64,000 nt of DNA from Hephaestia caeni (GTDB taxonomy: Bacteria > Pseudomonadota > Alphaproteobacteria > Sphingomonadales > Sphingomonadaceae): assembly GCF_003550065.1 (NCBI RefSeq), contig NZ_QXDC01000003.1:620001-684000 (forward strand), written 5' to 3'. The translations under genes and the position numbers were made by a program. The notes beneath the pieces are model-generated. The model searched no databases. It was not told where the DNA came from and saw only the letters and a program-made list of their open reading frames with translations. This document shows, piece after piece, positions 35,961 through 45,590 of the stretch. Position 1 is the first letter of the stretch; the number at the start of each line of letters is the position of its first letter.

Positions 35961-37271
35961 ATGCATCGCAAAACTGCCGCCGCCACGGCCGCGGCGCTCG
36001 TGGCCGCATTTGCAGCCGCGCCCGCTGCCGCGCAGGCGACAACGTCCGAAATGGCCGGGCCGCCTGCGCCATCGATGGCACCATCGGTCCGAACGGGACC
36101 GCTTCCTGCAAAGCTGACGCTTAGCAAGGCACTGGAGGAGGCAGAAGCGCGCTCCCCTGCGCTTGCCGCCGCAAGAGCTGAGGTTGATGCCGCGCGCGGC
36201 CGGCTGCGCCAGGCGAAATTTCGCTTCAATCCGGTCCTGAACGTCGAGGTCGAGAACTTCGCCGGCACGGGTCCTTATTCGGGCTTTAACGGAACCGAGA
36301 CGACGGTCTCAGTCAATCAGCGGCTCGATATCGGTGGGCGGCGCAAGGCGCGCATGACGCTTGCCGAAGCCGAACTCGCAGCCCAGGAATACCGCTTCGC
36401 GATCGCCCGCGCTGATCTCGGACAGCAGGTCCGTAATCTGTTTGCGTTGGGTGTATCGGCGCGTGACAATCTGGCGCTTGCGAGGGAAAATGAGGCACGG
36501 GCGCGTGAGTTGACGCGCATCGCACGCGAACTCGTCGATGCGGGAAAGGAGCCGCCACTTCGGGGGCTCAGAGCAGAGGCGGCACTGGCCCAGGCGACCG
36601 CGGCTCTGCGCACGGCCGAAGCCGATGAGGTCACCGCCCGGCGTTCGCTCGCGGCGATTTTCGGTGTCGATATTCCGCCGACAGAACTGGTTGGCGGTGA
36701 CATGCTGCCGCCGCCCAGATCAGTTGATGCCATGGCCACGCTCGATGTGCGGCTTGCCGAAGCCGAACGCGTAATTGCTGAGGCACAATTGCGCCAGGCA
36801 CGCGCCGAGGGCCGCCTTGATCCTTCGGTTGGAGTGGGCGTACGCCAGCTGCGCGAGACTGGTGATCGGGCACTGATCGCAAGTTTATCCGTCCCTCTCC
36901 CAGTGTTCGATCGCAACCAGGGCAATGTGGCGGCGGCACGGTCAGGTACGCAGGCGGCGGAAGCACGCCGAAACAACGTTCTCGCCAACACCCAAGCCCA
37001 AATCGCCAACGCCCGTTCCGTGCTTGCCGCTGCCGAAGCTCGTGTAACGGCCCTCGAAGGCAGCGGCATTGGCCAGGCACGCGAGGCGTTGCGGCTTGCC
37101 CAACTCTCCTATCGGGCCGGCAAGTCATCGTTGCTCGAGCTGCTCGACGCTCAGCAGGCCTATGCCTCGACACAAGCCGAACTCATCGCGGCACGACGTG
37201 CTCGCGCAGAAGCCCAGGCAACTCTGGAGCGTCAGGCAGCGACCGCCAACGATGTGGAGACCAGTCAATGA
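35961..37271 (+). CDS. czcC: TolC-family outer-membrane protein CzcC
   Basis: Outer-membrane factor of 436 residues with signal peptide (AAAPAAAQA) and two coiled-coil efflux-domain repeats with long Ala/Glu/Arg-rich helices. It is the outer component of the CzcCBA Co/Zn/Cd pump. Its stop overlaps the ATG of a small coupled frame (ATGA at 37268). Confidence 0.9.
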   Translation: MHRKTAAATAAALVAAFAAAPAAAQATTSEMAGPPAPSMAPSVRTGPLPAKLTLSKALEEAEARSPALAAARAEVDAARGRLRQAKFRFNPVLNVEVENFAGTGPYSGFNGTETTVSVNQRLDIGGRRKARMTLAEAELAAQEYRFAIARADLGQQVRNLFALGVSARDNLALARENEARARELTRIARELVDAGKEPPLRGLRAEAALAQATAALRTAEADEVTARRSLAAIFGVDIPPTELVGGDMLPPPRSVDAMATLDVRLAEAERVIAEAQLRQARAEGRLDPSVGVGVRQLRETGDRALIASLSVPLPVFDRNQGNVAAARSGTQAAEARRNNVLANTQAQIANARSVLAAAEARVTALEGSGIGQAREALRLAQLSYRAGKSSLLELLDAQQAYASTQAELIAARRARAEAQATLERQAATANDVETSQ

Positions 37272-37501
37272 GCGAACTTGTCTCGATAGATACCAGCCCC
37301 TTGGTGTCACCTTTGGCCGTCGCTCGTGCAGCTGAGTCCATCGAAGGATTTGGTGCTGCATCCGATCGCAATAACGCAAAGCCCGTTGTGACCCTTGCGA
37401 CGTATTCCGCAGCGCGCTCTTGCAATGTCCTTCCCTTACGGCTCGCGGCAACGCGCGACCCAGCGCAGCCGGCCCAGATGAAATTCGGAGATGCTAAATG
37501 A
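37268..37501 (+). CDS. Coupled 77-residue protein between czcC and czcB
   Basis: This frame starts in the czcC stop codon (ATGA) and ends in the czcB start codon (ATGA at 37498), filling the gap exactly. The peptide (SELVSIDTSPLVSPLAVARA, later SAARSCNVLPLRLAATRD) has no clear signal peptide or membrane segment and no family I know. The exact overlaps at both ends argue for a translated, coupled gene, or for a relay that carries ribosomes from czcC to czcB. Confidence 0.5.
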   Translation: MSELVSIDTSPLVSPLAVARAAESIEGFGAASDRNNAKPVVTLATYSAARSCNVLPLRLAATRDPAQPAQMKFGDAK

Positions 37502-38661
37502 TCACTCAGAATAGACGCCTCCTCGGCGGGGTGGGTGGCGCCGTCCTGCTTGCGGCCGTCGGCGGCTTCACGGTTGCTCGCTGCACCGCAGACCCGGCCG
37601 CAGAAGCGCAGAAGTCCAGTATCGGTGAGGACAGTGCGGAAGCCCCGCCGAGCAGCCTCGCGATGACGGACGAGGCGATCCGCGCCGCCGACATCGCCGT
37701 TGAGGCGGTCCGTTCGGGCGGCCTTGGCTCTGAAATTCCCGCCCAAGCTACCGTCACGGCCGCGCCAAACGGCGAGGCGATCGTCACGGCGCGCGCGGGC
37801 GGCGCGGTCACTCGCGTGTTCAAGCGGCTCGGCGATCCTGTAAAGGCCGGCGAGGGGCTCGCGGTCGTGCAGAGCCGGGATGCTGCCCAGATCGCGGCCG
37901 ATCGGACGGCGGCAGACGCGCGTGCAGTCCTTGCCCAGCGCAATCTTGCCCGGGAACGCCAACTCTACGAGCAGAAGGTATCAGCTCGCGTCGATTATGA
38001 GCGGGCGCAGGCGGAAGCTGCGGCTGCCTCGGCCGAAGCCCGGCGCGCCCAGGTCGCAGCAAGCGCCGCGAACGTCACCCGCGACGGCAGCGGCGTGATT
38101 GTCGCCAGCCCGATCTCCGGCCGCGTCACGGCGGCAAGCATCAGCGTGGGAGCGTTCGTGCAACCCGAAACCGAGCTGTTCAGGGTGGCCGACCCGCGGC
38201 AAATCCAGGTTGAGGCGGCCGTTGGCCCGCTCGATGCGCAGCGCCTCGCTGCCGGCGACACGGCAATCGTCGAGCTTCCCGACGGCCGGACGATCGATGC
38301 GCGCGTGCGATCGATTACGCCCACGCTGAGTGGCGAGACTCGCGCCGCCACGGCGGTGCTCGATGTGCGTGACTCCGCCCTCGTGCCGGGCCTTGCGGTC
38401 CGGGTGCGGCTGAGGCCGAGCCGCGGCGATGTTTCCGGCGCGATCGTTGTGCCCGAGGAAGGTCTTCAGTCGCTGGAAGGCCGCGACGTGGTGTTCGTGC
38501 GAACCAAGCAGGGGTTTCGTGCACAGTCCGTCACGATCGGGCAGCGCAGCGCCGGCAGGGTTGAAGTCACGTCGGGCCTGAAGCCCGGCCAGATGATCGC
38601 AACCAGGAACGCATTCCTGCTCAAGGCCGAGCTCGGCAAGGGCGCGGGCGAGGAGGAATAA
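37498..38661 (+). CDS. czcB: RND periplasmic adaptor CzcB
   Basis: Membrane-fusion protein of 387 residues with an N-terminal anchor (GGVGGAVLLAAVGGFTVARC). The biotinyl-lipoyl part (AIVTARAGGAVTRVFKRLGDPVKAGEGLAVV), a coiled hairpin and beta-barrel domains follow. It lacks the extra metal-binding segments and the CusF-like tail of the adaptor at 23589. It links CzcA with CzcC. Confidence 0.9.
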   Translation: MITQNRRLLGGVGGAVLLAAVGGFTVARCTADPAAEAQKSSIGEDSAEAPPSSLAMTDEAIRAADIAVEAVRSGGLGSEIPAQATVTAAPNGEAIVTARAGGAVTRVFKRLGDPVKAGEGLAVVQSRDAAQIAADRTAADARAVLAQRNLARERQLYEQKVSARVDYERAQAEAAAASAEARRAQVAASAANVTRDGSGVIVASPISGRVTAASISVGAFVQPETELFRVADPRQIQVEAAVGPLDAQRLAAGDTAIVELPDGRTIDARVRSITPTLSGETRAATAVLDVRDSALVPGLAVRVRLRPSRGDVSGAIVVPEEGLQSLEGRDVVFVRTKQGFRAQSVTIGQRSAGRVEVTSGLKPGQMIATRNAFLLKAELGKGAGEEE

Positions 38662-38664
38662 GCC

Positions 38665-41600
38665 GTGATTGCAAGTCTCATTGCGCTTGCCGTTCGCCAA
38701 CGCTGGGCGGTTCTGTTTTTCTTCCTCATCGTCGCCGGGCTCGGCGTCTGGCAGTTGACCAAGCTGCCGATTGATGCGGTGCCCGACATCACCAATAAAC
38801 AGGTGCAGATCAACACCGTCGATCCGCGACTTTCGCCGGTCGAGATCGAGAAGCTCGTAACCTATCCCGTCGAGATCTCGCTCGCCGGTATTCCCGGGCT
38901 CGAAACGACACGCTCGATTTCGCGTAACGGGTTCAGTCAGGTCACGGCGATCTTCACCGACTCGACCGACCTCTATTTTGCCCGTCAACAGGTTGGCGAG
39001 CGTTTGCGCCAGGCAACCGAGAATCTTCCCGACGGTGTTCAGCCGCAGATTGGCCCCGTGACGACCGGACTTGGCGAAGTCGTCATGTATACCGTCGGTT
39101 ACAAAAATCCCGATGGCAAGGGCGCCAAGAAAGTCGCCGGACAGCCTGGCTGGCAGCCGGACGGTAGCTACCTCACAGCCGAAGGCGACCTGCTTACCGA
39201 CGAGATCGCCAAAGCCGGCTATCTGCGCACCGTGCAGGACTGGATCATCAGCCCGCAATTGAAGGCCGTGTCCGGCGTCGCGGGCGTGGACTCGATCGGC
39301 GGCTACGCAAAAACTTTCGTGGTCGAGCCCGATCCAACCAAGCTCACGAGCTTCGGTATCTCCTATAGCGAGCTTGGCGAAGCGCTGGAGAAGGCCAACC
39401 TCGCGGTCGGAGCAAATTACTATAATCGCGCAGGCGAGGCCTATCTCGTCCGCGTCGACGCCCGAGTGCGCTCGGTCGACGAAATCAGGAATGCCGTCGT
39501 GGCAACGCGCGGCGGTGTTCCAATCACCGTCGGGCAGATCGCCAATGTCAGGATTGGCGGCGACCTACGCACAGGCGCCGGCAGTATGAACGGTGAAGAA
39601 GCCGTGATCGGCACCGTGCTCATGCTCATCGGCGAGAACAGCCGAACCGTCGCGCAGGACGTCTCGGCCAAGCTGAACGAGGTATCGAAGACACTGCCCC
39701 CCGGCGTTGAGGTGAAGATCGTTCTCGACCGCGCCAGTTTGGTCAACGCGACGGTGGGAACGGTCGAGCGCAACCTGACCGAAGGCGCGTTGCTTGTTGC
39801 GGCTTCGCTGTTCCTGCTGCTCGGCAACTGGCGCGCGGCGATCATCGCCGCCCTCGTCATTCCTTTCTCCTTCCTGATGATGGCGATGGGGATGAATGTC
39901 TTTCGAGTGCCTGGGAACCTGATGAGTCTTGGCGCCCTGGACTTCGGCCTGATCGTCGATGGCGCGGTGATCATCATCGAGAACTGTCTGGCGCGCCTCG
40001 CGCACCGACAGGAGCATGAAGGGCGGCTGATGACACTTCGGGAGCGGCTCGAGGAAACGATGCATGCCGCGCAGGAGATGATCAAGCCGACCGTGTTCGG
40101 GCAGGCGATCATCCTTCTCGCCTTCTCGCCGCTGCTGATGTTCACGGGCGTCGAGGGCAAGACCTTCTCGCCGATGGCGATCACGATCATGCTGGCGCTG
40201 GTCGCCGCGTTCATCCTGACGCTTACGCTGGTGCCGGCACTCGTGGCGTTGCTCATCCGTGGACGGGTTGCCGAAAAGGAAGTGTGGCTGATCCGCAAGA
40301 CCAAGGATCGCTATTTGCCGCTCCTCGACAAGGCGATCGCGCGTCCTTGGCCGTTCATCGTTGGCGGGCTGGCCTTCTTTCTCGCGGCGGTTCCGGCTTT
40401 CGGGCTGCTCGGCTCGGAGTTCATCCCGCAGCTCGATGAGAAGAATATGGCGCTTGCCTCCACGCGAGTTCCATCTGTCAGCCTTGAGCAGTCGCTGGTG
40501 ATGCAGCGCAAAGTCGAAGAGGCGGTCAAGAAGCTGCCTGAGGTCGAGTTGATGTTCTCCAAGACCGGCACCGCCGAGGTCGCGACCGACCCGATGCCGC
40601 CCAATATTTCCGATGGCTTCGTCATCCTGAAGCCGCAGGATCAATGGCCGGCGGGCGTCGAGACGAAGGCCGACGTGATTGAGCGCGTCGAGAAGGCGGC
40701 AGGCGGCCAACTCGGCCAACTCTACGAAGTCAGTCAGCCGATCGAACTGCGCTTCAATGAACTGATCGCTGGCGTGCGCGGCGACGTGGCCGTCATGCTC
40801 TATGGTGACGATCTCGACAAGATGTCGCAGGTGGCCAACGAGATGGTCCGCGTGCTGCAATCGATCCCAGGTGCGGCCAGCGTGAAGGCGGACCAGGTCG
40901 GCGGTGCGCCAATGCTCGACGTGAAGCTCGATCGCGCGATGATCGCGCGCTATGGGCTGACCGTACAGGAGGTCGCCGATACTGTTGCGGCGGCGCTCGG
41001 CGGGCGAGAATCGGGACTGCTCTACGAAGGCGACCGGCGCTTCGACATCACGGTCCGCGTACCGGACGCGACGCGGGTCAATCTCGATGACATCCGTTCT
41101 CTTCCGGTACTGCTGCCGCAGGACGGCGCAGATGCGCGGAAGCAGGTGCCGCTCGCGCAGGTCGCGCGGATTCAACTCACCGAAGGTCTGAACGAAGTCA
41201 GACGGGAGAACGGCAAACGGAGGATTGCGGTGCAGGTCAACCTCGAAGGTCGTGATGCGGGATCGTTTGTCCAGGAGGCGCAAGCCAAGATCGCGCAGGT
41301 GAAGCTGCCCGCCGGTTACTACCTCACGTGGGGCGGCCAGTTCGAGAGCCTCCAAGCAGCGTCTCAGCGACTGTCGATTGTAGTGCCTCTGTGTTTCGCC
41401 GTGATCTTCGTGCTGCTCTACATGGCCTTGGGCGGTATCGGCCGGGCACTGGCGGTCTATCTGGCGATACCGCTCGGGCTTGCCGGCGGCGTGTTCACGC
41501 TCGCAATGACAGGCATCAACTTCTCAGTCTCGGCAGCCGTTGGCTTCATCGTCTTGGCCGGTGTGGCAGTGTTGAACGGCCTGGTTGTGATGACCGCGAT

Positions 41601-41910
41601 CCGCGAACGGCTCGAAAGCGGTCGGCCGCTGGCGGAAGCAATCCGCGAGGGTATGGCCGAGAAGATGCGAGCGGTGGTGATGACCGGGTTCGTGCCGGCG
41701 ATCGGCTTCGTGCCAATGGCGCTCGCGCACGGCACCGGCGCCGAAGTCCAAAAGCCCCTGGCGACGACCGTCATTGGCGGACTCATCGCCGCGACCGTCC
41801 TGACGCTGCTCGTGCTCCCAGCGATCACCAAGGTGGTGCTGGGCATCAAGTGGAACTGGCGCCGCAAGGACCGCCAGCCCGAAGGCCTTGACGTCCCAGC
41901 AACGGAATGA
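38665..41910 (+). CDS. czcA: Co/Zn/Cd RND efflux pump CzcA
   Basis: Heavy-metal RND transporter of 1081 residues. The TM4 signature DFGLIVDGAVIIIENC with its D-D-E proton-relay residues is the CzcA (HME1) type, unlike the CusA-type pump at 25058. Twelve transmembrane segments and two large periplasmic loops are evident. The start is GTG 38665, three bases after czcB. The stop overlaps an ATG leading into the DUF190 gene. Confidence 0.93.
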   Translation: MIASLIALAVRQRWAVLFFFLIVAGLGVWQLTKLPIDAVPDITNKQVQINTVDPRLSPVEIEKLVTYPVEISLAGIPGLETTRSISRNGFSQVTAIFTDSTDLYFARQQVGERLRQATENLPDGVQPQIGPVTTGLGEVVMYTVGYKNPDGKGAKKVAGQPGWQPDGSYLTAEGDLLTDEIAKAGYLRTVQDWIISPQLKAVSGVAGVDSIGGYAKTFVVEPDPTKLTSFGISYSELGEALEKANLAVGANYYNRAGEAYLVRVDARVRSVDEIRNAVVATRGGVPITVGQIANVRIGGDLRTGAGSMNGEEAVIGTVLMLIGENSRTVAQDVSAKLNEVSKTLPPGVEVKIVLDRASLVNATVGTVERNLTEGALLVAASLFLLLGNWRAAIIAALVIPFSFLMMAMGMNVFRVPGNLMSLGALDFGLIVDGAVIIIENCLARLAHRQEHEGRLMTLRERLEETMHAAQEMIKPTVFGQAIILLAFSPLLMFTGVEGKTFSPMAITIMLALVAAFILTLTLVPALVALLIRGRVAEKEVWLIRKTKDRYLPLLDKAIARPWPFIVGGLAFFLAAVPAFGLLGSEFIPQLDEKNMALASTRVPSVSLEQSLVMQRKVEEAVKKLPEVELMFSKTGTAEVATDPMPPNISDGFVILKPQDQWPAGVETKADVIERVEKAAGGQLGQLYEVSQPIELRFNELIAGVRGDVAVMLYGDDLDKMSQVANEMVRVLQSIPGAASVKADQVGGAPMLDVKLDRAMIARYGLTVQEVADTVAAALGGRESGLLYEGDRRFDITVRVPDATRVNLDDIRSLPVLLPQDGADARKQVPLAQVARIQLTEGLNEVRRENGKRRIAVQVNLEGRDAGSFVQEAQAKIAQVKLPAGYYLTWGGQFESLQAASQRLSIVVPLCFAVIFVLLYMALGGIGRALAVYLAIPLGLAGGVFTLAMTGINFSVSAAVGFIVLAGVAVLNGLVVMTAIRERLESGRPLAEAIREGMAEKMRAVVMTGFVPAIGFVPMALAHGTGAEVQKPLATTVIGGLIAATVLTLLVLPAITKVVLGIKWNWRRKDRQPEGLDVPATE

Positions 41911-41921
41911 AGGAGAGGAAT

Positions 41922-42266
41922 ATGGGCAAGTCGATCAAATTGCTGCGAATATACACCGACGAAGCCGCCTATATGGGGGATCGCAACGTCTACGAGTATA
42001 TCGCCTCGCTGGCGCGCGAAAAGCAGCTGGCAGGGGTGACCGTGCTCGAGGCACTGATCGGCTTTGGCCATTCGCCTCGCCTTCATCGAGGCCATGTTCT
42101 GGAAAGCCGCCGGGCCATCGTCATCGAGATCGTCGACGAGGAAGCCAAGCTGAGAGACTTCGTCGCGGCGCTCGATGACGTTCCTGACGTCGGGCTCATG
42201 ACGCTCGAAAAGGTCGAAATTTTGGGCGGGAAGGCCGAACAGGCCATCCCGAAAACAGACGAATGA
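41922..42266 (+). CDS. DUF190 (PII-like) protein
   Basis: A 114-residue cytoplasmic protein of the DUF190 family, which has a PII-like fold (LLRIYTDEAAYMGDRNVYEYI, GVTVLEALIGFGH, VIEIVDEEAKLRDFV). Members often neighbour ion transporters and are thought to be small trimeric sensors. ATG 41922 follows AAGGAGAGG; ATG 41907 overlapping the czcA stop is the alternative. It is the last gene of the czc operon and may regulate the pump. Confidence 0.85.
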   Translation: MGKSIKLLRIYTDEAAYMGDRNVYEYIASLAREKQLAGVTVLEALIGFGHSPRLHRGHVLESRRAIVIEIVDEEAKLRDFVAALDDVPDVGLMTLEKVEILGGKAEQAIPKTDE

Positions 42267-42395
42267 CCTACGCCGGGTCCCGAGGCGAAGCGCTTGGTTC
42301 GCCAAGGGCAGTTTGGGCGCGACATGCTTGCAGGCCGCCCCAAGCCTCCTCCCGACGGGCGCGAACACCCGGCGAGACGCTTGGGATAACGACAC

Positions 42396-42866
42396 ATGTT
42401 TACGGTCGAAAACTCGATTTTGTTACCCACACCCCTGGCGCGGGTCTGGCGGCTGATTGTCGATGTGGACCGCTATTGCGATTGGCATCCTTTCATAACG
42501 CTCCAGAGCGACCCGGTGGATCCCAGGAAGGTCACCTGTACCTATTGGAAGCCAGGCAACGCAGCCCCGCTTTTTTCGGCCACTGGAACAATTGTTCACC
42601 TCGACCGGCCGTCCGATTTTGCCTGGCGAACGGGGATCCGAGGCGTGATCGAGGTCGAGGAGGGCTATCATTTGGAAAAGTTAGCTCAGGGCACCCAACT
42701 CACCCATCGTCTGTCCTGTTCGGGACTGGGTTCGTGGCTCGGACTTGTGATCTTGAAGCGGGGCTTCCGACGCTCCCTCGTGAGGGCCGACGAATTGCTG
42801 ACGACCCATCTGCGGCGGGGGACCACGATCTCCCGCTATTCGCATCGGGTCGGTCGACATCATTAA
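42396..42866 (+). CDS. SRPBCC-fold protein, copy 1
   Basis: A 156-residue protein with the START/Bet v1-like (SRPBCC) pattern: an N-terminal strand and helix (NSILLPTPLARVWRLIVDVDRYCDWHPFIT), an antiparallel sheet, and a long C-terminal helix with RGFRRSLVRADELL. Ligand and function are unknown. A paralogue lies at 48458 with the same opening (V-W...L...D-Y...WHP). The pair encloses the P1B-4 ATPase, TolC and CDF genes, which suggests association with that module. Confidence 0.7.
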   Translation: MFTVENSILLPTPLARVWRLIVDVDRYCDWHPFITLQSDPVDPRKVTCTYWKPGNAAPLFSATGTIVHLDRPSDFAWRTGIRGVIEVEEGYHLEKLAQGTQLTHRLSCSGLGSWLGLVILKRGFRRSLVRADELLTTHLRRGTTISRYSHRVGRHH

Positions 42867-42978
42867 GACGCTGCTCCGCGAACAGCCGCCAGGTTACCGC
42901 AGGAGGCAAGTGCAGGCGTCCACCTTACTCCACAAGCTCTCCGGCTTGGCGACATCGGCATCGCCGATGCCGTCATCA

Positions 42979-43012
42979 TGAGGTGCGGGCGTTCGATCTC
43001 GCCCGCACCTCA
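42979..43012. terminator. Strong hairpin before the P1B-4 ATPase
   Basis: TGAGGTGCGGGCG (42979-42991) and CGCCCGCACCTCA (43000-43012) pair over 13 perfect base pairs around the loop TTCGATCT. No T-run follows, so it may be a rho-assisted terminator or a leader structure of the ATPase transcript that starts translation 73 bases on. Confidence 0.5.
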
Positions 43013-43085
43013 CCAATGAACATGGGCTGAGCGGTCGTGGGGCGAGCACGCAACGAATGGCGCCAGCGGGCTTAGGGAAGGAAGC

Positions 43086-45590
43086 ATGAAAGATCATCTG
43101 CGTCTCGATATTCCGCTCCTCCTTCCGGATGTTCCGGACGAGGCTGATCAGTGTCTTGACCGGCTTACCTCCGACCTAAAAGGCCGGCAGGGGATCGATG
43201 AAGCGCACATCATTGCCGCTAACGCCGACAACCCCGCGCAACTCTGCATCCATTATGATCCGGACGTGCTGCCGCTGGAACGCGTGCGACAGGTCGCAAG
43301 ATCTGCCGGAGCCTCGCTGACGGAGCAGTACCAGCACCTGCTTTGGTCGGTCGATGGCCTGGGCCATCCCCGGCGCGCGCGCACCGTAAGCGATCGCCTT
43401 CGGCAGCTACCCGGCGTCGTCGAATCCGAAGCCAGTGCCGCAGGGACAATCCGCGTCGAACTCAGCCGCGCCGAAATCACCGCCAATGATATCAGTAGTG
43501 CGCTCGCCGAAATGGGCGTCCGCCGGCGGACGGGCGCGTCCGCCGAGCGCGCACTGCCACGGGAACCGCACGATCATGCCGGCCATGATCATGGCAATCA
43601 TGCGGCTGCGGAAAGTAACAGCGACGACCATGAGCATATCCATGGCGGCATCTTCGGCCCCAATACCGAACTGATCTTCGCACTTCTCTGCGGCGCTATC
43701 CTTGCTACCGGATTTGCGATCGAGAAACTGACGACCTTTCCCGCTTGGATTTCTCTCGTCTGTTACCTCGCTGCCTATGTGTTAGGCGGTTGGTTCACCC
43801 TGCGGGAAGCGATCGAGAACCTACGGCTTAAGCGGTTTGAGATCGACACACTGATGCTTGTCGCCGCGGCTGGAGCGGGTGCGCTCGGCGCCTGGGCAGA
43901 GGGCGCGCTTCTGCTCTTCCTGTTCAGTCTAGGCCATGCGCTTGAGCATTATGCCATGGGGCGGGCCAAGCGCGCCATTGAGGCGCTCGCCGAGCTGGCG
44001 CCACAAACCGCCATGGTGCGCCGTGACGGCAGCGTCAGCGAGGTGCCGGTAGAGGATCTGGTCGTCGGCGATACCGTGGTGGTAAAACCGAACGAGCGTT
44101 TGCCTGCGGACGGGTTCGTTGTTGTCGGCCGCTCCAGTGTCGATCAGTCACCCGTGACCGGCGAAAGCGTGCCGGTCGACAAGGAGCCTGTCCCGGACCG
44201 ATCGCAAGCAGCTGCGCGACCGGACAAATTGCCCGCGCAGCACCGGGTGTTCGCCGGGACAATCAATGGGCCGGGCGCGATTGAGATCGCCGTGACTCGC
44301 CTTTCCACCGACACTACGCTTGCCAAAGTAGTGAAGATGGTGAGCGAGGCGGAAACGCAAAAATCGCCCACGCAACGCTTCACCGACCGGTTCGAGCGCG
44401 TGTTCGTACCGTCCGTTCTCGGCGGCGTCGTGGTTCTCCTGTTCGCCTGGGTGGTCATTGATGAACCAGTCCGGGACAGCTTCTATCGCGCAATGGCGGT
44501 GCTGGTGGCGGCGAGTCCCTGTGCGCTTGCCATCGCCACGCCGAGCGCGGTGTTGTCCGGCGTGGCGCGCGCTGCACGCGGCGGAGTTCTGATCAAAGGC
44601 GGCGGACCACTTGAAAGCCTTGGTTCGCTCACCGCGCTCGCGTTCGACAAAACGGGAACGCTCACCGAAGGCCGGCCGCGCATCACCGACATTGTTTCGG
44701 CCAAAGGCGTCGAGGATGACGAGCTCATGACGGTTGCCGTGGCGGTCGAGAATCTGAGCGACCATCCGCTCGCCGCTGCTATCGTACGCGACGGGCGCCA
44801 GTTTCTCGACGAGGAACCCATTCCTGCCGCCCATGATCTTAACAGTCTTACCGGCCGTGGCGTTCGGGCACGGGTCAATGGCGAAGCCGTCCTCATCGGC
44901 AAGGCTGAAATGTTCGGGAGCGACGGGATCGCTCCGCTCTCCAGCGAGATGGCGAAGGCAATCGAACGCCTGCGTGAGCAGGGACGAACCACGATGGTGG
45001 TGCGAATGGGCGACCGCGACCTGGGTGTGATCGGGCTGATGGATACGCCGCGGGTTGCGGCCAAAGCCGCCATCGATCGGCTGAAGTCTTTGGGGATCAG
45101 TCGAATGATTATGATCTCGGGCGACAACCAGCGCGTTGCCGCCGCTATCGCTGCAGATGTCGGGGTCAACGAGGCTTGGGGCGACCTGATGCCCGAGGAC
45201 AAGGTCGATGCGATCGAAAAGCTTCGGAAGGAAATGCCCGTCGCGATGGTTGGAGATGGCGTTAACGACGCGCCTGCCATAGCCAATGCGACCGTCGGCA
45301 TCGCCATGGGCGCCGCGGGCTCGGATGTCGCGCTGGAGACGGCAGATGTGGCGTTGATGGCGGACGATCTGGCGCATCTGCCGTTCGCAGTGGGACTGAG
45401 CCGCCAGACTCGCTGGATCATTCGGCAAAATCTCGTCGTCAGCTTGGGTGTGGTTGCGCTGCTAGTTCCGGCAACCATCCTCGGATTGGGCATTGGACCC
45501 GCGGTCATGGTTCACGAGGGATCGACGCTCCTGGTGGTCTTCAACGCGCTGCGTCTCCTCGCCTACCGCGACAACGCGGAGGCGGCATGA
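43086..45590 (+). CDS. P1B-4-type metal ATPase with degenerate HMA domains
   Basis: Heavy-metal P-type ATPase of 834 residues. The membrane motif is SPC (SPCALAIATP), and TM8 carries HEGST; both mark the P1B-4 (CoaT/CtpD-like, Co/Zn/Cd/Fe) group, not the CPC Cu or Zn pumps. Catalytic motifs TGES, DKTGT, SDHPLA and GDGVNDAPA are intact. The N-terminal 150 residues look like two ferredoxin-like HMA repeats without CxxC, followed by a His-rich linker (HDHAGHDHGNHAA). It overlaps the TolC gene at its stop codon. Confidence 0.88.
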   Translation: MKDHLRLDIPLLLPDVPDEADQCLDRLTSDLKGRQGIDEAHIIAANADNPAQLCIHYDPDVLPLERVRQVARSAGASLTEQYQHLLWSVDGLGHPRRARTVSDRLRQLPGVVESEASAAGTIRVELSRAEITANDISSALAEMGVRRRTGASAERALPREPHDHAGHDHGNHAAAESNSDDHEHIHGGIFGPNTELIFALLCGAILATGFAIEKLTTFPAWISLVCYLAAYVLGGWFTLREAIENLRLKRFEIDTLMLVAAAGAGALGAWAEGALLLFLFSLGHALEHYAMGRAKRAIEALAELAPQTAMVRRDGSVSEVPVEDLVVGDTVVVKPNERLPADGFVVVGRSSVDQSPVTGESVPVDKEPVPDRSQAAARPDKLPAQHRVFAGTINGPGAIEIAVTRLSTDTTLAKVVKMVSEAETQKSPTQRFTDRFERVFVPSVLGGVVVLLFAWVVIDEPVRDSFYRAMAVLVAASPCALAIATPSAVLSGVARAARGGVLIKGGGPLESLGSLTALAFDKTGTLTEGRPRITDIVSAKGVEDDELMTVAVAVENLSDHPLAAAIVRDGRQFLDEEPIPAAHDLNSLTGRGVRARVNGEAVLIGKAEMFGSDGIAPLSSEMAKAIERLREQGRTTMVVRMGDRDLGVIGLMDTPRVAAKAAIDRLKSLGISRMIMISGDNQRVAAAIAADVGVNEAWGDLMPEDKVDAIEKLRKEMPVAMVGDGVNDAPAIANATVGIAMGAAGSDVALETADVALMADDLAHLPFAVGLSRQTRWIIRQNLVVSLGVVALLVPATILGLGIGPAVMVHEGSTLLVVFNALRLLAYRDNAEAA

